A stretch of 64,000 nucleotides of DNA. It comes from Toxonevra muliebris (taxonomy: Eukaryota > Arthropoda > Insecta > Diptera > Pallopteridae). The translations under genes were made by a program, and so were the position numbers. Positions 1 through 10,705 of this stretch are shown here, piece after piece (positions within the stretch are counted from its first letter, which is position 1; each line of letters starts with the position of its first letter). The stretch lies in NCBI GenBank assembly GCA_963691655.1, contig OY829326.1, forward strand, positions 54,243,776 through 54,307,775, given 5' to 3'. The notes under the pieces were generated by a model that was given only the letters and a program-made list of their open reading frames with translations, did not search any database and was not told the DNA's origin.

Positions 1-889
1 CCAACTAACACTTCATAAATAAAATTAATACTACTTACTAGGTATACCGCTTTAAATTATTTCAAAACATAATTTACCTTTAAACTCACTCCATGTACTA
101 TGAATAACCACGTAAAAGAAAAAAGCGCAGCTAATTATTAACGCCTTCCTTTTTTTTTTGTCGGTCGAAAGGAAGGCGCGCATAGCCCTAAAGCCAAAAC
201 AGAAAAATATTAGGCGTAATCAATGACAAACTATTTTAACTTATTGTCAACACAAATTGGAGTTTCAAAGCTGAAATTAAACTTGAATGTGACAGCGTTG
301 GGCGTTCCCCAAGTTATAAACGAATATTTTTTTTTTCTCTCTCTCTTGTTCTTCATTTCTTCTGTTTTAATTTTTAACCCATTTTAGTTAAATTGTTACA
401 CTATGGAAAAAGTGGGAATTTCAAATATGTTGATTTGCTATATACGAAAATAACTGATAAAAATCGATTCGTTACGTTTTCTGAAAAAAGAAACGACATT
501 AATAATAATATTGAATAAAAACAAATTTTGACGCTTATGTAAAAATCAAGTGGAAAAAAATTGACGTTGATGTAAAAATATGAAAACCTTTTAATTTGCA
601 TATTTTATTGTTGTGTTGTTGAGGTTGTTTGTTGTTGTTCTTGTTGATATTTATCATAGCGTTTGATTTCTTTTAAACAATTTATACTCGTTCGACTTTG
701 AAAAGTTTGTAAAATGAAGTAACACTGCATTACTTTGAACGAAATCTATTTCTAACAGTTTAAAGTTAACCAAGTTAAGGTTGGTTACGATACTCAATAA
801 AATTAAACTGTATGACAGAATTTCGAGTTGATAAGTACAGAATTTTTTTAGATGAATGTTTCATTGGCGGATTTTGAATTTGGAATAAT
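1..889. other. AT-rich non-coding stretch, no gene seen
   Basis: Homopolymer runs of A and T and a TTG-rich stretch near 606-645 are visible. No long reading frame resembles a protein and no inverted repeat stands out. Confidence 0.6.
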
Positions 890-1500
890 TATCAGATCAA
901 TAACTTGACCGAAATCGAGACTAAAAACTAGACCGAAAATCAGATAAAAAATTTGATTGCAGCTCACGCCAAATTTAATAAATAACACCAACATCATCTC
1001 GATAATCAGATCAAATTTCTAACCAAATTTAAATCGAATACCAACCCAATATTTACTATAGAACAAGAACAGGCTAGAGTCAAATCAAATTTGAGATCAA
1101 ATATCAGATCGAAATTCATACCAAAAGTCATATAAAAGATACTGAAATTTAGAACAAACTTCAGACCGATATTCAGAAAAAAGTTATATCTAACATCAAA
1201 TCAGTCAAAAATTCAGAAAAAATTGCAGCCAAAACCCAAACCTAAAACTATACCAAAAGTCAACCAAAAATCAGACCAAACTTTAGATACCAATACAAAC
1301 CGATATCCAAACCAAAACTAAGACCAAAATTCAGACCAAATTTAAACCTGAAATCAGATTAAATTCAGTTAAAAAATCAGACCGAAAATCAAACGAAAAA
1401 TCTAACTAAAATTCTGATCAAAACTTAAGCCAATGTTCAGCTCACAACTCGGACTAAAATCTGATAAAATTCAAACCAAAAGTCAGACCAAACATGAATC
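890..1500 (+). repeat. Degenerate CAGACCAAAA-type array, block 1
   Basis: The stretch is built from short imperfect units such as AAAATTCAGACCAAA, AAATCAGATC and CAAACCGAAA, repeated with irregular spacing of roughly 10 to 17 bases. It is almost free of G except in the CAGA and ATCGA words. The same texture recurs at 52310-52470 and 62440-63545 on this strand and at 23570-24310 on the other strand. I do not recognise the family. It is not an open coding array, because all frames are interrupted. Confidence 0.6.
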
Positions 1501-1508
1501 TAATATGC

Positions 1509-1699
1509 AGGGAGCGGAAAAAAGGCAAAATAAAATTTTCTATCTATAGTTAGCATTGACTTTAAAATTCCAAATTTCTGATTTTCGTATTTTTGGCTAT
1601 GTGGCTTATGGGAAAGAAAAAGATAGAAATAAAAAAATATTTGAAAAATCAATGAATACAATAGATTTTCAATTTGTTTTGCCTTTTTTTCCGCTTCCT
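1509..1699. repeat. Short inverted-repeat element (MITE-like)
   Basis: Left arm near 1509-1535 reads AGGGAGCGGAAAAAAGGCAA. The right arm near 1672-1699 is its imperfect reverse complement, reverse-reading as AGGAAGCGGAAAAAAAGGCA. The arms enclose about 130 bp without a recognisable gene. I could not fix the target duplication, so superfamily is unassigned. Confidence 0.5.
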
Positions 1700-2282
1700 A
1701 CTAAAAACCATAGCGTAAAAAAGCTAAACCATTATCAAGATCTCCAAAAGTAGAGCGTCTATAAACTAATTCTAAAATTTCAGATTTACTGTAGTCGAAG
1801 TGTCTATGATAAAAAGTTGCGCTGTAGAAAAAAAAAAAGTTTATAAAAATATGTATTTTAATTTAAGCTAGTACAACTCAGATACTGAACTTTCTTGAAC
1901 CTTTGCGATATTAAATAAACTTTTTAGGCGTCATTCACAAGTTTTGGCACTGACTTAAAGCGTTCGTTATACCACTTAATTTTTTTCTATAGGACTCATT
2001 CGCCGAAAACAAAGTGATTTCATTATTCGCGACAGCTATGTCTTATAGTTTGGATTTGCGAAGGAGTGTCGCCAACTTATTTGAAAGATTGTCTAGTTTA
2101 GAAATTTTTAACGTCTGCAAGGATAAGCCGAACTATATTTCGTATTTTTAAGGATTGCGCAGATGGCAAACAATCCAAAAATATACCGAAAAGTCGTCAC
2201 CCTACCAAGTTTTCCAAAGTTGGCCAAAAAATATTTTGGTATAATAAAACCTAAGATATGTTGGTTAGTTTTCAATCTCAAA
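1700..2282. other. Non-coding stretch, nothing recognised
   Basis: AT-rich sequence between two small inverted-repeat elements. No gene, tRNA or structured repeat was seen. Confidence 0.5.
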
Positions 2283-2449
2283 GTGGCTGTTCACACGGGC
2301 GCAAGCATGAAAACTTGTTTGAAAGAGAGAGGTAGAAAAAATAGGTAGTTAGAAGAAAACAGGCGAGTTTCCACCTCTTTCTTGCTATCTTTTTTTCTAC
2401 CTCTCTTTTTCAGACAGGCGTTCATGGTTGCGCTCGTGAGAACAGCCAC
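2283..2449. mobile_element. 167-bp MITE with GTGGCTGTTC inverted ends, copy 1
   Basis: The ends are inverted: the left starts GTGGCTGTTCACACGGGCGC and the right end reverse-reads GTGGCTGTTCTCACGAGCGC. The interior is also partly palindromic, with GAGGTAGAAAAA opposite TTTTTCTACCTC. A second, right-truncated copy lies at 38284-38410. The insertion duplication is unclear (AAA on both sides is possible). There is no coding capacity, so any movement would have needed an enzyme supplied in trans. Confidence 0.75.
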
Positions 2450-2862
2450 AAATAATTTGAGTGTTCAATTAATATTATCGAAAAATATCATTACGTAAAT
2501 ATATACTTTCGAAATTACTCTCTCGGTTGGTACTGATATTGGCGTAACTACCGAATACTTAAGTGCAATTGTTTTTAAATCTTCGCAGACAGAGTAATTT
2601 GTCAAAACATTTTATAATGCCAGTTTCCTGAGGAACAATATCTTCCTCAAAATAATTGTGCAATTTGAAAGCAAACGAAATTTTTTTAAATTTTAGCCTT
2701 GTCTTATTGTGAAAAACAATAAGTCAGGATGCAAAGTGATGCCAACGGTGCAAAACATAGAGCACATTAGCAGGAACTGATAGAGTCAACGAAGGGATCG
2801 GACTTTTTCATAAGAAGATATGGAGATCGGGCATATAAAAAAGAACAGAAACGTTGACATAG

Positions 2863-2938
2863 CGTCGCCTGAGAATTGATTTGGCGTATGTGTGTACAAA
2901 TTCATATACCTATACGCTAAATCAATTCTCAGGCGACG
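2863..2938. mobile_element. 76-bp palindromic element, copy 1 (4-bp TSD ATAG)
   Basis: The left arm begins CGTCGCCTGAGAATTGATTT and the right arm ends AAATCAATTCTCAGGCGACG, so almost the whole element folds into one hairpin. It is flanked by ATAG at 2859-2862 and 2939-2942. The second copy at 10626-10701 has exactly the same length and its own matching 4-bp flank. This pairing supports a small mobile element rather than a chance palindrome. Confidence 0.8.
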
Positions 2939-2942
2939 ATAG

Positions 2943-3839
2943 GCGCTCTAAGTTTCTTATCATGTATTCTATGAAACAATCCAAATCAAAGGCTTGGCAG
3001 TGTTGCATTGAGTGGCATAAAAAACGTAGCAGAAGTTTTTACTGATATGTATGTTTTGTCATCGATATTTATCGGTAACAACCAACATTGTTGAGACATT
3101 TCGATTTTACTCCAAAACGATAATTACACAGTGCAACAATATTTTTGGTTTCTAGTACAAGTATAGCATAGTCAAGCCCTCGGATGGGTTTTCAAATATA
3201 TTCTTAAAACAACGCATTATATTTTTGTTCAGGTTTTGAAATTCCAGCCCAGCGAAAAATTCAAATGGTCATATTTTTAATTTTCGAGCCAATTTGAACA
3301 AACTCATCCGGGTATTTGAACACACTATGGTTGTACTTGAATCTCATGAAGACCGTTTCTTGTTTGAAAACTATAATTCGAAGAATTCTTTCATTCCCTT
3401 TCGCTAGAGTTAGAGAAATCTCATAAAATAAAAATAAGATATGAACTTTGAAAATGCCAGGAAAAGCATAATTTAATTGTTCTCGAGTTGTACTTTAATT
3501 CACTTTTTATTATTTTTACCGGACACAAAATTATGTCAAAAATTATTACTAAAAATGAATTTTGAAAATTAAGTAAATCTACCTTGGATACTTCTCCTAA
3601 AACATAAGGAAATCAACTTTAAATATTCTTGTTCAGCTCCAATCGATATATACTGGCACTGACATATTGCGTTTTATATTTGAATTTTATACTGCTCATA
3701 ATTATTATAATTAAAGAATGAACAGAAAACAAAAACCATGTCAATTATAAGATATTTAGCTACGTTCTTGAAACATAAGAAAACGTACCCACAATTTGCA
3801 TGCGATAATCCAATTGAGTTCAACAAAAAAAACTTAAAA
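2943..3839. other. AT-rich non-coding stretch
   Basis: No protein-like frame or repeat was recognised. Confidence 0.5.
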
Positions 3840-5260
3840 GAATTATGATCAGTAACATCAGCAACAATACATTTAACCTTATTAACTGACCTGATCAGCA
3901 GAACATGAACGTGCGCATCATTATAATATTAAAAAAAATAAATGCTAAATAAAACTACATAAATTCTTTGTTTAAAAAATAAAAAAATATGAAATGAAAC
4001 GAAATGAAAATCAAAGCGCGCAAATTTTTGATTCAAAACTTTTTACACTCTGTGTATAATGATCGATTTGAAAAGCGTGAGCGTTCAATAAGCGCTCACC
4101 AGTCAACAAAAAAAATAAAAATATTTGTAACCAAACCAACAATAACTCAATAAGAGAATACATACATAAATTTTTGATCGTTGGCGATCATCATTGCACA
4201 TGAAGATCAAACATACAAACTGATGATCACTTTAATATAAAACCAAAATAAAAAAGAAAAACAAAAAAAAAAAATGCAATAAAAAAATTTAATAAAAATC
4301 GCAAAAATATAGGTATGAAAAAAAAACTACCTGAGTGCCCGCGAACTTTATGCACTTGTTGCATTCACACACCAGAGCGCTCAACATATCAACAAGTGAT
4401 CTTCAGAGAACTCTATGAGATCATAAGCGTGAATATTTATGTTAAATGTATCTATGAGAATTTTTCTTTTTTGTACTTTATGCTGAACTGCGACATTAGC
4501 TTTTTTTCGATGGATGCATCGCATACCGCATGAAATTTTCTTTGCATGAACTTTTCAAATTTTTAGCTTTTGTTTTATTTTATTTATTTTTTTTGTATTT
4601 CTTGAGGTTGTAAGTTAAGATCACATCGATCACTTTTGTTGTACTTACATATTTTATGTGATCGAACAACAACGACGTCGACGACGATGACGACTTGAAT
4701 GCTGTCGATGATGATCAGTTTATAATTCAGCATCAAGCAAGTTAGTTTTGGAAAATTATGCGAATGAGTGTGGGGGTCACTTTGCTACAAATTTCGTCGT
4801 AGGTCACACTCACACGATCACTGCAGTACACTAATCTGACGTGATCTTTCGTTATGATCATACATAATAATGAAGAAGAATATTGTTAATGTTGAATGAT
4901 CATGTTGTTCGATGATGATATTGATACTGAGATATTGTGATATTGGTTGGTTGATTGGTTGTTCCATCACCGCCATCATGATCGTCACTGGCCATAATGT
5001 AATCAGCCACAACGAATTTTGTACATGTATATGTAAACGTGTATGAATGTTGAATACTTGAGAATGTGTTGGTGTGTGTGTGCGTGTGTGTGTGCGTGTG
5101 TGTGTGTGTGGAAAAAAAGAGTTTCACTTTGACTTTGACCGCAGCAAATGCAAGTACGAGTAGGTACACATATTATTCTACTATTTAGTTGCACTCAATT
5201 CTGTAGCAATTTTTTGTAGCTATTTGTATTGATCGCACATCGATCGAAACATGATTGAAT
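3840..5260. other. GATC-dense non-coding region
   Basis: By eye I count about 20 GATC words in this 1.4 kb, mostly within TGATCA, TGATCG, ATGATCA or ATCGATC contexts (for example near 3848, 3893, 4187, 4224, 4627, 4661, 4713, 4857, 4979, 5230). Base composition alone would predict about five. The region also has CA/GT-rich and GACGACGATGACG-type tracts. No reading frame here looks like a protein. A clustered-site regulatory region is one possible explanation, but that is inference. Confidence 0.4.
5070..5110. repeat. (GT)n microsatellite
   Basis: GT dinucleotides interrupted by two GC steps over about 40 bp. It generates long TH-rich spurious frames on the minus strand. Confidence 0.9.
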
Positions 5261-5972
5261 AGTTCACAGTCCATAGCGTGTATGCCACAATAGAAAAAAA
5301 ATGAAAGAAGAAAAAAACCCAAAGATGTTAAAGTTCCAACAAACAAAAAATCATGATACACACACACTTAGATATAATTCACATGTGAGTGTGTGAGTTG
5401 AACCGTTGCGGTATATTGTAGTGGTTGATAATATAATTTCATAATTTACGATTTCCATGGCCAATCATCAGCAGGTCAGGGAAATTAGCAGGCCGCATTA
5501 GTATCTTTTAGTTTGCATATATTTGAATTTCAATTTTGCCAAAGAACTTTGTAGACATTTGAAGTTTTTGCTTATAAAAAAAAAATTAAAAAAAAAATAT
5601 TAGGAAAGACCTTGAATATTCTCAAGTAAAACAAAACTAATAAAAAAATTTTATAGCTTACTTTATCTAAACTAGAATACAATGCCCCAATTTAGTCATA
5701 CACACACAAAAATTATTTTATTACTAAAATATTTGCATCAATAAAGTCATAAAAATAATGTATTTAGCCAAAAGTTAAGACTCAAATACAAAAAAACAAC
5801 AAAAAAATAAGACACTAGGAAGTGTTCTCATTATTAAATTTAATATACCAAGCAAACATTTTTTTTTAATAGCAAACTATTAAATATTCAGAAAAATTAT
5901 ATTGATTTTTTATACCCTCACAAAAACGTAACACTAAAATTTAACAACTTGAAAAACAGAAATTCGATCACA
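5261..5972. other. A-rich non-coding stretch
   Basis: Several poly(A) tracts (for example 5577-5600 and 5788-5808) and no recognisable gene. Confidence 0.5.
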
Positions 5973-6194
5973 CTAGTTAACTATTCTGTGGTTGGAACAC
6001 CAGCTGTTTACAGCTTCTCCGCTAGCGGCATCAGCGTCAGCAACAGTAGCTTCAATTTCAGCTCTCGATAGCAACCTTAAATAGAACCTTGTGGTTTTAG
6101 GCGACAACTGAGCATTCACCACACATTTCCAACATAGGTTCGCTTCAGCAAATGATAAGTTTAAAATTTTGCTGGCTGCTTCTTTAGCATTCAA
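5973..6194 (-). CDS. Unrecognised 73-codon frame, doubtful gene
   Basis: An uninterrupted frame starts with ATG at 6194-6192 and ends at 5973. It is more GC-rich than its surroundings and reads like ordinary protein (NLSFAEANLCWKCVVNAQLS in the first half, then an Ala/Asp-rich stretch ADADAASGEAV). I do not recognise a family, a signal peptide or a membrane segment, and there is no promoter or splice evidence. It could be an exon-like remnant of an unidentified transposon or simple chance. It is listed because its composition differs from the neighbouring AT-rich DNA. Confidence 0.2.
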   Translation of the reverse strand: MNAKEAASKILNLSFAEANLCWKCVVNAQLSPKTTRFYLRLLSRAEIEATVADADAASGEAVNSWCSNHRIVN

Positions 6195-6614
6195 GTAGTA
6201 AATGAGCTGCTATAATCATGTTTGCAATGAGGGTTTTAAAGCAGTGCACAAGTGCACAGGTATGTGCTAAGCTACTGTAGCGTCAATTGCTATATAAACC
6301 AATTCAATTTTGCGACTCCATGACTTCCACTGATGAATGAGATATATCGCTAAAAAAGAATTATATGGAAAAATTTTTTAAACATATTAGAAGACTTGAA
6401 TGTAGAATATAAAAAGGACACTTACTATATTTTAAAGGACAGTGCGAATTTATTTATTTATAAACATATTTGTTGGTCTTTATTTGAATATATACAAGTG
6501 AAAGTTTTATTATAAAAATTGTTTTATTTCCAAAAAAAAAGGATTTGATTCAAACTTAAATTTAAGAAATAAAGTTTCTGTATTTTATTTAGAAAAATAT
6601 GTGTTTATTGAGAA
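6195..6614. other. Non-coding stretch
   Basis: AT-rich sequence ahead of the 3' end of the minus-strand LINE. Nothing recognised. Confidence 0.5.
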
Positions 6615-6831
6615 TGACAATCTTTATTTATTTCTTTATTTTGAGTCTAATGGATACAAGTCCTTACTGACTAGATGACAATGAAATATGTAAAACATAC
6701 AATAGAAAATTATAAATACAATTAATTACTTAGGAGTAAATTGCATCAATATACATCTTAAAACTATTTCTATTCAATGAAATATCAATATTATTATATT
6801 TAGAAATCCATAATTAAATTCAAGTTAAGCC

Positions 6832-9245
6832 CTAGTAAATTGGAGCATTTCTTAAATAATTAGTTTTTTGAATACTGACATGATATAGTGCATTAATCCT
6901 TAAAGATTTAAACGGAACATTTAACCCAATTTGACCAAGTAAGACAGGACAATCAATATTTGCACAAAGTGTGCCATAAATTAACATAAGTGATTGAAGG
7001 ATCCTTCTATTTTCGAGAGACTTTAAATTAATGAGTTGACAACGAGCAATGTATGGAGGAATTGGATCAACAAAACGTAAAGGTTGAAGGGCGAAGTGAA
7101 GAAACTTCTTTTGTACTCTTTCAACACGAGTTGAGTGAACATTATAGTATGGACTCCGAATGAATGAAGCGTACTCAAGCCTAGACCGAACCAGGCAGGT
7201 ATATAATGTTTTGCGGATGTACGGATCTTTGAAATCCTTTGCATATCGACATACAAAAGCTAGAAGTGAGTATGCTTTCGGTATAATAAGAATATTATAT
7301 TGTTAGTGAAAGCAGGGCCGTAGCCAGACATTTTTTCTTTTCATTCAAAGAAAATATTCATAAATAATTTTTATCAAACTGATTTTTAAATACAATAAAT
7401 TAAATCGATGATACATTTGATGGACCCTATCAGACTAAGGACAAAAGTAGATAAATATCTTAAAACTTTAGGAAAAATTTTCCAATTTTCTTTAATCTTA
7501 ACCTCAAAAAATGGCCATAAATGACAAAAAACTCACAGAATGATCAAATTAAATTTTTTCAAATAAATATTATTCAATGCATGTAATGCATTTTTTTTTT
7601 TATCGTGAAGGAAATAATTTCGTTAACTCATTGACTTTCCACTACTGATGATGTACCCAACCTCAAAAAAATTACCAAAAATAGTAGAGGCTCATTTTTT
7701 TTCAAATGATCATCATTGGGAATTTGAGCCATTATCAATGATAAGGAACCCGGATGAGGTTGGCTTGTATTCCCTAAATTCGTGAAGGCACAGCATTGAA
7801 AGAGATCTTTCTAGTTGTGGTGCTCTGAACAATAATGGGTTAAAAATTAATTACATTTTAAGATTGTCTCCTAAAACTGCATGGGTTTTGCTAATAAGAT
7901 GGAGTTTTTGCGAAAGAATTTGTCACGTTGAACAAAAATCTGAGGTCAAAAACTTCCCATCACGTCATGTTTTAGGAAAAAATGGGGTTCAAGCAAGTCT
8001 AATTTTACAAGGATCCGATAATTTTTCTATTTTTTATTAATTTTTAAACTGATTCAGGACGGAACTTTAAATCAAAAACAGTTACTGCCCCAGAAAAACT
8101 ATGAATGCAGGAGTGTTCAGTATCACCTTCTCTTTTTGAATCAGTAGTCAAACCTCATGTCGAAGAAAACAAATCGGATTTGATCGCATAGTCTAACTAA
8201 GATTTCAAATTTATTTTTTATATTCGACTTTTTAGAAAAAAAAAATATCGTTAACTAGATTTTATTTTGACTTTTTTTCCATCCATTGGCAATTAAGCTC
8301 AAAAATTAGAATAAAGTTTCCACATTTCGGGGGGGGGGGGGGGGGGCGGGGGAGGTCAGAACCCCCAAACCTCCCCCTAAATACGGCCTTGGGTGAAAGT
8401 AAATCTTGAATCGAATAAAACACCTAAGTCCAATTTAAGAACGATATTTCCAATATGAAATGATGAAGGAAAGTCTTAGCGAATCTAAGATGAAAGCATT
8501 TTTTTAGATTTAATGTTAGCCCATTACTCTTGCACCAATCTGCAAGATTATTTATGTCAGATTGTAGTAATAACGCATCAGCCATATTGCAAATTCTACA
8601 GAAAACTTTTAAATCATCAGCATACAATAAATAATTCGAATGGTGAAAACAAGAACCGATATCATTGATAAAAAGTAGGAATAATAACGGACCAAGAATG
8701 CTTCCTTGGGGAATACCAGAAGAAGCTAAAAAAGGACATGATTTTACATTTTCTATGACAACTTGGCATACCCTATTACAAAGATAGGATTTTAACCATA
8801 GTAGAAAGCTTGAATGGAATCCTAACCGTTCCAACTTCATTATTAAAATACTATGATTAACTGTGTCAAACGCCTTCGAGAAATCAGTATATATCGTATC
8901 TATTTGGCATCCGTCATTACATGAAGACATACAAAATTCTGAAAAAACAGCGAGATTAGTCACTGTTGATCTTCCAGGAACAAAGCCATGCTGGCAAGGG
9001 CAAATAATACTCTTGACTACGAAAAATAATTTTTTTTAACTACTATTTCGAAGAGTTTAGACATTGTAGATAATTTTGATATCGGTCTGTAATTGCGAAC
9101 ATCATTTTTGTTACCAGATTAAAAAATGGGATTTATATGCGCTATCTTCCATTTATCAGCAAACATACCAGATATCAATTTTTGAGTATAAAAGCTGATA
9201 GTTCATCAGAGTCAATTTTGAGCGAAGTTAATAAACATGCGTCAC
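6832..9245 (-). pseudogene. LINE ORF2 reverse transcriptase, interrupted
   Basis: Reverse transcriptase of a non-LTR element, which would copy element RNA into DNA at the nicked target. Upstream of 8964 the RT N-terminus is readable across frameshifts (NKNDVRNYRPIS and CPCQHGFVPGRSTV). From 8963 to 8424 comes an open core with YTDFSKAFDTVNHS, SGIPQGSILGPLLF and the catalytic YADD box in LLYADDLKVF. On the far side of the hAT insertion, from about 7275 down to 6832, an uninterrupted C-terminal region is readable (AKDFKDPYIRKTLYTCLVRS, LEYASFIRSPYYNVHSTRV), ending in TAG at 6832-6834. No endonuclease domain is present, so the copy is 5' truncated. The frameshifts and the insertion make it non-functional. 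The clade call is inference from motif style. Confidence 0.82.
7313..8391. mobile_element. Non-autonomous hAT-like element, copy 1, inside the LINE
   Basis: The ends are CAGGGCCGTA and, reverse-complemented, CAAGGCCGTA. Flanks AGTGAAAG (7305-7312) and GGTGAAAG (8392-8399) match in 7 of 8 positions, the 8-bp duplication expected for hAT. No transposase is encoded. Related copies lie at 28210-29226 and 54107-55140, all in the same orientation in this window. A run of 18 G at 8329-8346 near the right end is shorter in the other copies. This copy interrupts the LINE ORF, so it inserted later. Confidence 0.85.
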
Positions 9246-9424
9246 TGTCAAGAAGAACTGCAACTCCAAATCTAAAAACTACATAGCTTAAAAACTAACT
9301 GCATAGCTTAATGATTTGCAAGCTCTCTGCACTCTGTGCTTAAACCTCTAATACGATATAGTATAAAAGATTCAGGTGCAATCTAAAAACAGTGGGACTA
9401 TACCGCTTACATACAAGAATAATC

Positions 9425-9515
9425 GTAATTCACATATTGGGCAAGGACACGGCTGTCACAGTGCAAAAAGAGATGGCTGATGATTTGGCTAAGCAAGGAT
9501 TGAGGAAAAGATAGA
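9425..9515 (+). pseudogene. Possible RNase H-domain fragment of a retrotransposon
   Basis: One frame reads KEMADDLAKQGLRK, resembling the last conserved block of retrotransposon RNase H (ADELAKQG). Just upstream the sequence only vaguely resembles the usual W-PGH-G-GNE segment. The match is short, so it may be chance. Clearer examples of the same block occur at 31543 and 52450 in this window. Confidence 0.3.
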
Positions 9516-9569
9516 AAAATTTTGGTCCTTAAAGGCCCAAAATCTTACTTCAAACACTTCACTCAATTT

Positions 9570-10080
9570 ACTGTTCACATTTTCGTCCATCTGAGCAGCT
9601 TATTCGCAGAACTATGGATCGGTTCATGTCTTTGTATTCTCTTTTGGATAATATTCACCCAGAGTGAGGTCGTAGTGTGCGTACACCCAAAATTGTGTCA
9701 ACAATGGACGTTTGTGTGACCGAAAATCCAAATCTGTCGATTCGGCGCCGTGAAGAAATGAATATTTCAAGGAAATGTTGATAGATTGTTTTCTGCTTAA
9801 TGTCACTACCCTTGATCTGAAGAACCATTGGTTTCAACAGGACGGCGCACATTCATGCAATATGACATCGCTGGACTATTTCCTTTGGGGCCATGTAAAT
9901 GCAATAGCCTATGCTGATAAGCTAGCAACAATTGAGCACCTGGAGCACAACATTACACGCGTTATTAGCGAAATACAGTCCAATGTTCTTGAATGGGTAA
10001 TGAAAAAATTGACTGATCGCCTGGCCTTCTTGAAACATAGCCACGGTGGCCATATACCAGAAATCCTTTTCAAACATTAA
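9570..10080 (+). pseudogene. Tc1/mariner-type transposase, internally deleted
   Basis: Transposase remnant of the cut-and-paste Tc1/mariner superfamily. From about 9578 to 9775 the N-terminal helix-turn-helix part is readable with one stop: PSEQLIRRTMDRF, then VTENPNLSIRRREEM. A deletion then joins it to the C-terminal catalytic part, open from 9775 to 10080: NHWFQQDGAHS (second catalytic Asp), SLDYFLWGHV (third Asp), IEHLEHNITRVISEIQ and the family-typical ending HGGHIPEILFKH. The region between the first and second Asp is missing, and so is the spacer between the second and third, so it cannot be active. The 51.5 kb and 58 kb pseudogenes are of the same general type. Confidence 0.8.
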
Positions 10081-10621
10081 AATCCATGAATTTTATGAGC
10101 TAATAAAACTTTTTGTATGTAATGTGATTAAATCTAATGTTTTATTAAAAAACAATGGATGTGTGCAAGGCACGCAAGATATTTGATGAGTAAATAGTTA
10201 AACCAACTGAATGCCATATACATAAGCTCACATATGTATAGCCATATATAGGGATATGATGTATAATCTATATGCTTAGGTAATTAATTCAAATTAAAAC
10301 AATTCTTTTATAAACTTAAAAACTTATTAGATATCATTATCTTTTATATATATGTAATAGCCCAATTCACCATAAATTGCAAATGGTCTTGCATCATTGC
10401 AAATGCACATTTTTATTTCATATCACATATATTTGTTCTTGTGATAGCATAAATATTTTGCAATTGCACCAAATCGTGAATAGGGCTGATATGTTGTAGT
10501 TGCATTATTTTTATGGGATCTATATGCTCGCATATACGCAGCTGCATTTGCATCCTTTTTTTTCGCGCTTAAAGTTTTTCTTCCTGTCGATTTGAAATTT
10601 TATTAGATGTGAAAATTTTAC
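10081..10621. other. AT-rich non-coding stretch
   Basis: Nothing recognised beyond ATAT-rich microsatellite-like sequence near 10205-10360. Confidence 0.5.
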
Positions 10622-10625
10622 ATAA

Positions 10626-10701
10626 CGTCGCCTGAGGATTGATTTGGCGTATTGGTATATGAATTTGTACACAAATACGTCAAACCATTCCTCAGGCGAC
10701 G
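10626..10701. mobile_element. 76-bp palindromic element, copy 2 (4-bp TSD ATAA)
   Basis: It starts CGTCGCCTGAGGATTGATTT and ends with the inverted CCATTCCTCAGGCGACG. It is flanked by ATAA at 10622-10625 and 10702-10705. Length is identical to copy 1 at 2863-2938, with a handful of substitutions. Confidence 0.8.
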
Positions 10702-10705
10702 ATAA

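Larger units (their letters stand above)
6615..9260 (-). mobile_element. Jockey-like non-LTR retrotransposon, 5'-truncated, minus strand
   Basis: The element runs from about 9260 (5' truncated) to an A-rich 3' end near 6615, where the minus strand shows AAATAAAGAAATAAATAAAG, a typical LINE tail. It carries the reverse transcriptase core and the full C-terminal part of ORF2, ending at a stop at 6832-6834. The copy is split by a 1.08 kb hAT element at 7313-8391, and removing that element plus one duplication rejoins the reading almost smoothly. The Jockey-clade assignment rests on the RT motifs, the spacing to the C-terminal region and the absence of an RNase H domain. It is a dead copy. Confidence 0.8.

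Noticed and set aside
4900..5194. TH-repeat frames on the minus strand
   Set aside because: Pure translation of the (GT)n microsatellite.
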